This document shows positions 7,129 through 8,271 of a DNA stretch of 8,271 nt, in pieces. The position numbers were made by a program, and so were the translations under genes. Below the pieces are notes generated by a model. It saw nothing but the letters and a program-made list of their open reading frames with translations. It searched no databases and was not told the DNA's origin. Each line of letters starts with the position of its first letter. Positions within the stretch are counted from its first letter, which is position 1. Source of the DNA: Bacteroidales bacterium (GTDB lineage Bacteria; Bacteroidota; Bacteroidia; Bacteroidales; GCA-2748055); assembly GCA_029934875.1 (NCBI GenBank), contig JAOZLK010000166.1, positions 1 through 8,271 on the forward strand, in the 5' to 3' direction.

Positions 7129-8259
7129 ATGAAAAGAAAATCTCTCCTGTGCTGGATATTAATTTTGTTCCCTTTCACATTTCTTTCTGCCCAGGATTCT
7201 AAACCTGAGCTGGCCGAAGGACTCACCGAGGTTCACGATCTCTTTCAAGCCTCCACCAATCCGGAGGTAGCCTGTTACCGGATTCCCGCCCTTGTTACTT
7301 CAGTCAAGGGAGACCTTATCGCGGCCATCGATGAGCGGGTTCCCTCCTGCCAGGACCTGAGGGGAAGCAGGGACATCAACATTGTGATCCGGCGCAGCCC
7401 CGATCATGGGAAGAGCTGGTCAGAGATCCAGAGGGTAATAGACTTTCCCGAAGGGGTCTCAGCCTCGGATCCTTCCATGATTGTGGACCGGGAAAGCGGA
7501 GAAATCTTCCTCTTTTATAACTACATGGACCTGGACAAGGAAAAAGACATCTATTACCTGCACGTGGTAAAGAGCAGGGATCATGGCCTGAGCTGGAGTG
7601 AGCCGGAGGATATCACCTCCCAGATTACCAAAGACAAATGGCACAAAGACTTCAAATTCATTACCTCGGGAAGGGGCATTCAGACCAGGTCGGGGAAATT
7701 GCTTCATTGCATGGTCAACCTGGATCACGGACTGCATCTTTTTGGCAGTGATGATCATGGCCTCACATGGTACCTGATCGATACGCCCATAAAACCCGGA
7801 GATGAATCCAAGGTAGTGGAACTGGACGATGGATCCTGGATGATCAATAGCCGGGCCAACAAAAAGGGCAAACGCTTTGTGCATACTTCCTCTGATCAGG
7901 GAGCCTCGTGGGAAAGCAGGCCGGAACCTGAACTCATCGATCCCGGTTGTAACGCCAGCATCATCCGCTATACCTCCGTCAAAGACGGATTTGAAAAAAG
8001 CCGACTGCTCTTCTCAAATGCCAAAATGGAAAAAGGCAGACAGAACCTGACAGTCAGAATCAGCTATGACGAAGGCCTTACATGGACCGAAGGTAAATGC
8101 ATCTATCCGGGCAGTGCTGCCTATTCTTCTTTAACAGTACTCGGGAATGGAGATATCGGCCTCTTCTTCGAAAAAGATTACTACTCAGAGAATGTGTTTG
8201 TGAGCTTCTCCCTGGAATGGCTCACCGATGGCGAGGATGAAAAAAAGAGCGTATTGTGA
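7129..8259 (+). CDS. Exported exo-alpha-sialidase (neuraminidase), GH33-type, BNR/Asp-box propeller
   Basis: Predicted to release terminal sialic acids from glycans in the periplasm or outside the cell. The 376 residues begin with a Sec signal peptide (MKRKSLLCWILILF...FLSA), probable cleavage between A21 and Q22. The frame is open upstream to a TTG at 7081, but the ATG at 7129 puts the signal peptide at the N-terminus and is preferred. Five Asp boxes (SxDxGxxW) mark a six-bladed propeller: S90-W97, S149-W156, S207-W214, S254-W261 and S312-W319. The GH33 catalytic set can be placed by pattern: R51 in YRIP, acid/base D76 in QDLRGSRD, E231 in VVELDDG, R249 in KRFVHTSSDQG, R304 in GRQNLTVR and nucleophile Y332 in AAYSSL. 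The spacing R51-D76 (25) equals that in human NEU2. It is a catalytic domain alone, lacking the N-terminal module of many Bacteroides sialidases. Only 12 bases follow the stop, so its downstream partner is unseen. Substrate linkage preference is unknown. Confidence 0.93.
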   Translation: MKRKSLLCWILILFPFTFLSAQDSKPELAEGLTEVHDLFQASTNPEVACYRIPALVTSVKGDLIAAIDERVPSCQDLRGSRDINIVIRRSPDHGKSWSEIQRVIDFPEGVSASDPSMIVDRESGEIFLFYNYMDLDKEKDIYYLHVVKSRDHGLSWSEPEDITSQITKDKWHKDFKFITSGRGIQTRSGKLLHCMVNLDHGLHLFGSDDHGLTWYLIDTPIKPGDESKVVELDDGSWMINSRANKKGKRFVHTSSDQGASWESRPEPELIDPGCNASIIRYTSVKDGFEKSRLLFSNAKMEKGRQNLTVRISYDEGLTWTEGKCIYPGSAAYSSLTVLGNGDIGLFFEKDYYSENVFVSFSLEWLTDGEDEKKSVL

Positions 8260-8271
8260 ACAAGGAAAGTA

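Noticed and set aside
7459..7884. 141-codon minus-strand open frame inside the sialidase gene
   Set aside because: It is antisense to the Asp-box repeats, with no independent coding evidence.
7129..8259. Reading the BNR-propeller protein as a non-sialidase Asp-box enzyme
   Set aside because: Asp boxes alone would be ambiguous, but the three arginines, Asp, Glu and Tyr expected of GH33 can all be placed with sensible spacing.

Overview
The window reads as a carbohydrate- and peptide-degradation neighbourhood from a member of the Bacteroidota. The evidence is a glutamyl-peptidase-like S9 protein of the Bacteroidota type, a lipoprotein glycoside-hydrolase-like protein of the DUF6067/GH123 N-terminal type, a DUF6090 membrane protein, starts preceded by A/T-rich leaders without clear Shine-Dalgarno sequences, and Sec/SPII signals on the exported proteins. 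Most coding sequence is near 50-58% G+C in hand-counted lines. Genus cannot be decided from this sequence; the assignment to phylum is an inference from protein families.

Layout. Positions 1-2094 (+) are the C-terminal 697 residues of an S9 family serine peptidase whose start lies left of the window. After 25 bases comes a 994-residue lipoprotein (2120-5104, +) with a predicted glycoside-hydrolase barrel. A 93-base gap, the longest non-coding stretch here, holds a promoter-like AT-rich element and a perfect 7-bp hairpin with a GAGA loop. It leads into a visibly AT-richer gene for a membrane-anchored DUF6090 protein with a TPR-like C-terminus (5198-6316, +). This gene ends two bases from the end of a convergent gene for an exported ThuA-like protein (6319-7077, -). 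ThuA in turn is divergent, across 51 bases, from an exported GH33-type sialidase (7129-8259, +) whose full set of catalytic residues is visible. No RNA gene, insertion sequence, CRISPR array or attachment site was seen, and no non-coding stretch exceeds 100 bases.

How the genes may work together. Four of the five products are probably exported or envelope-bound: sialidase, ThuA-like protein, glycoside-hydrolase-like lipoprotein and DUF6090 protein; the peptidase start is not visible. A sialidase that uncaps glycans, a GH123-related protein that could attack exposed amino sugars or other sugars, and a peptidase would fit use of glycoproteins or glycolipids. No SusC/SusD pair, sulfatase, transporter, regulator or sialic-acid catabolic gene is in the window, so calling this a complete polysaccharide-utilisation locus would go beyond the evidence. 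The least explained items are the substrate of the 994-residue lipoprotein and the role of the compositionally distinct DUF6090-TPR gene.
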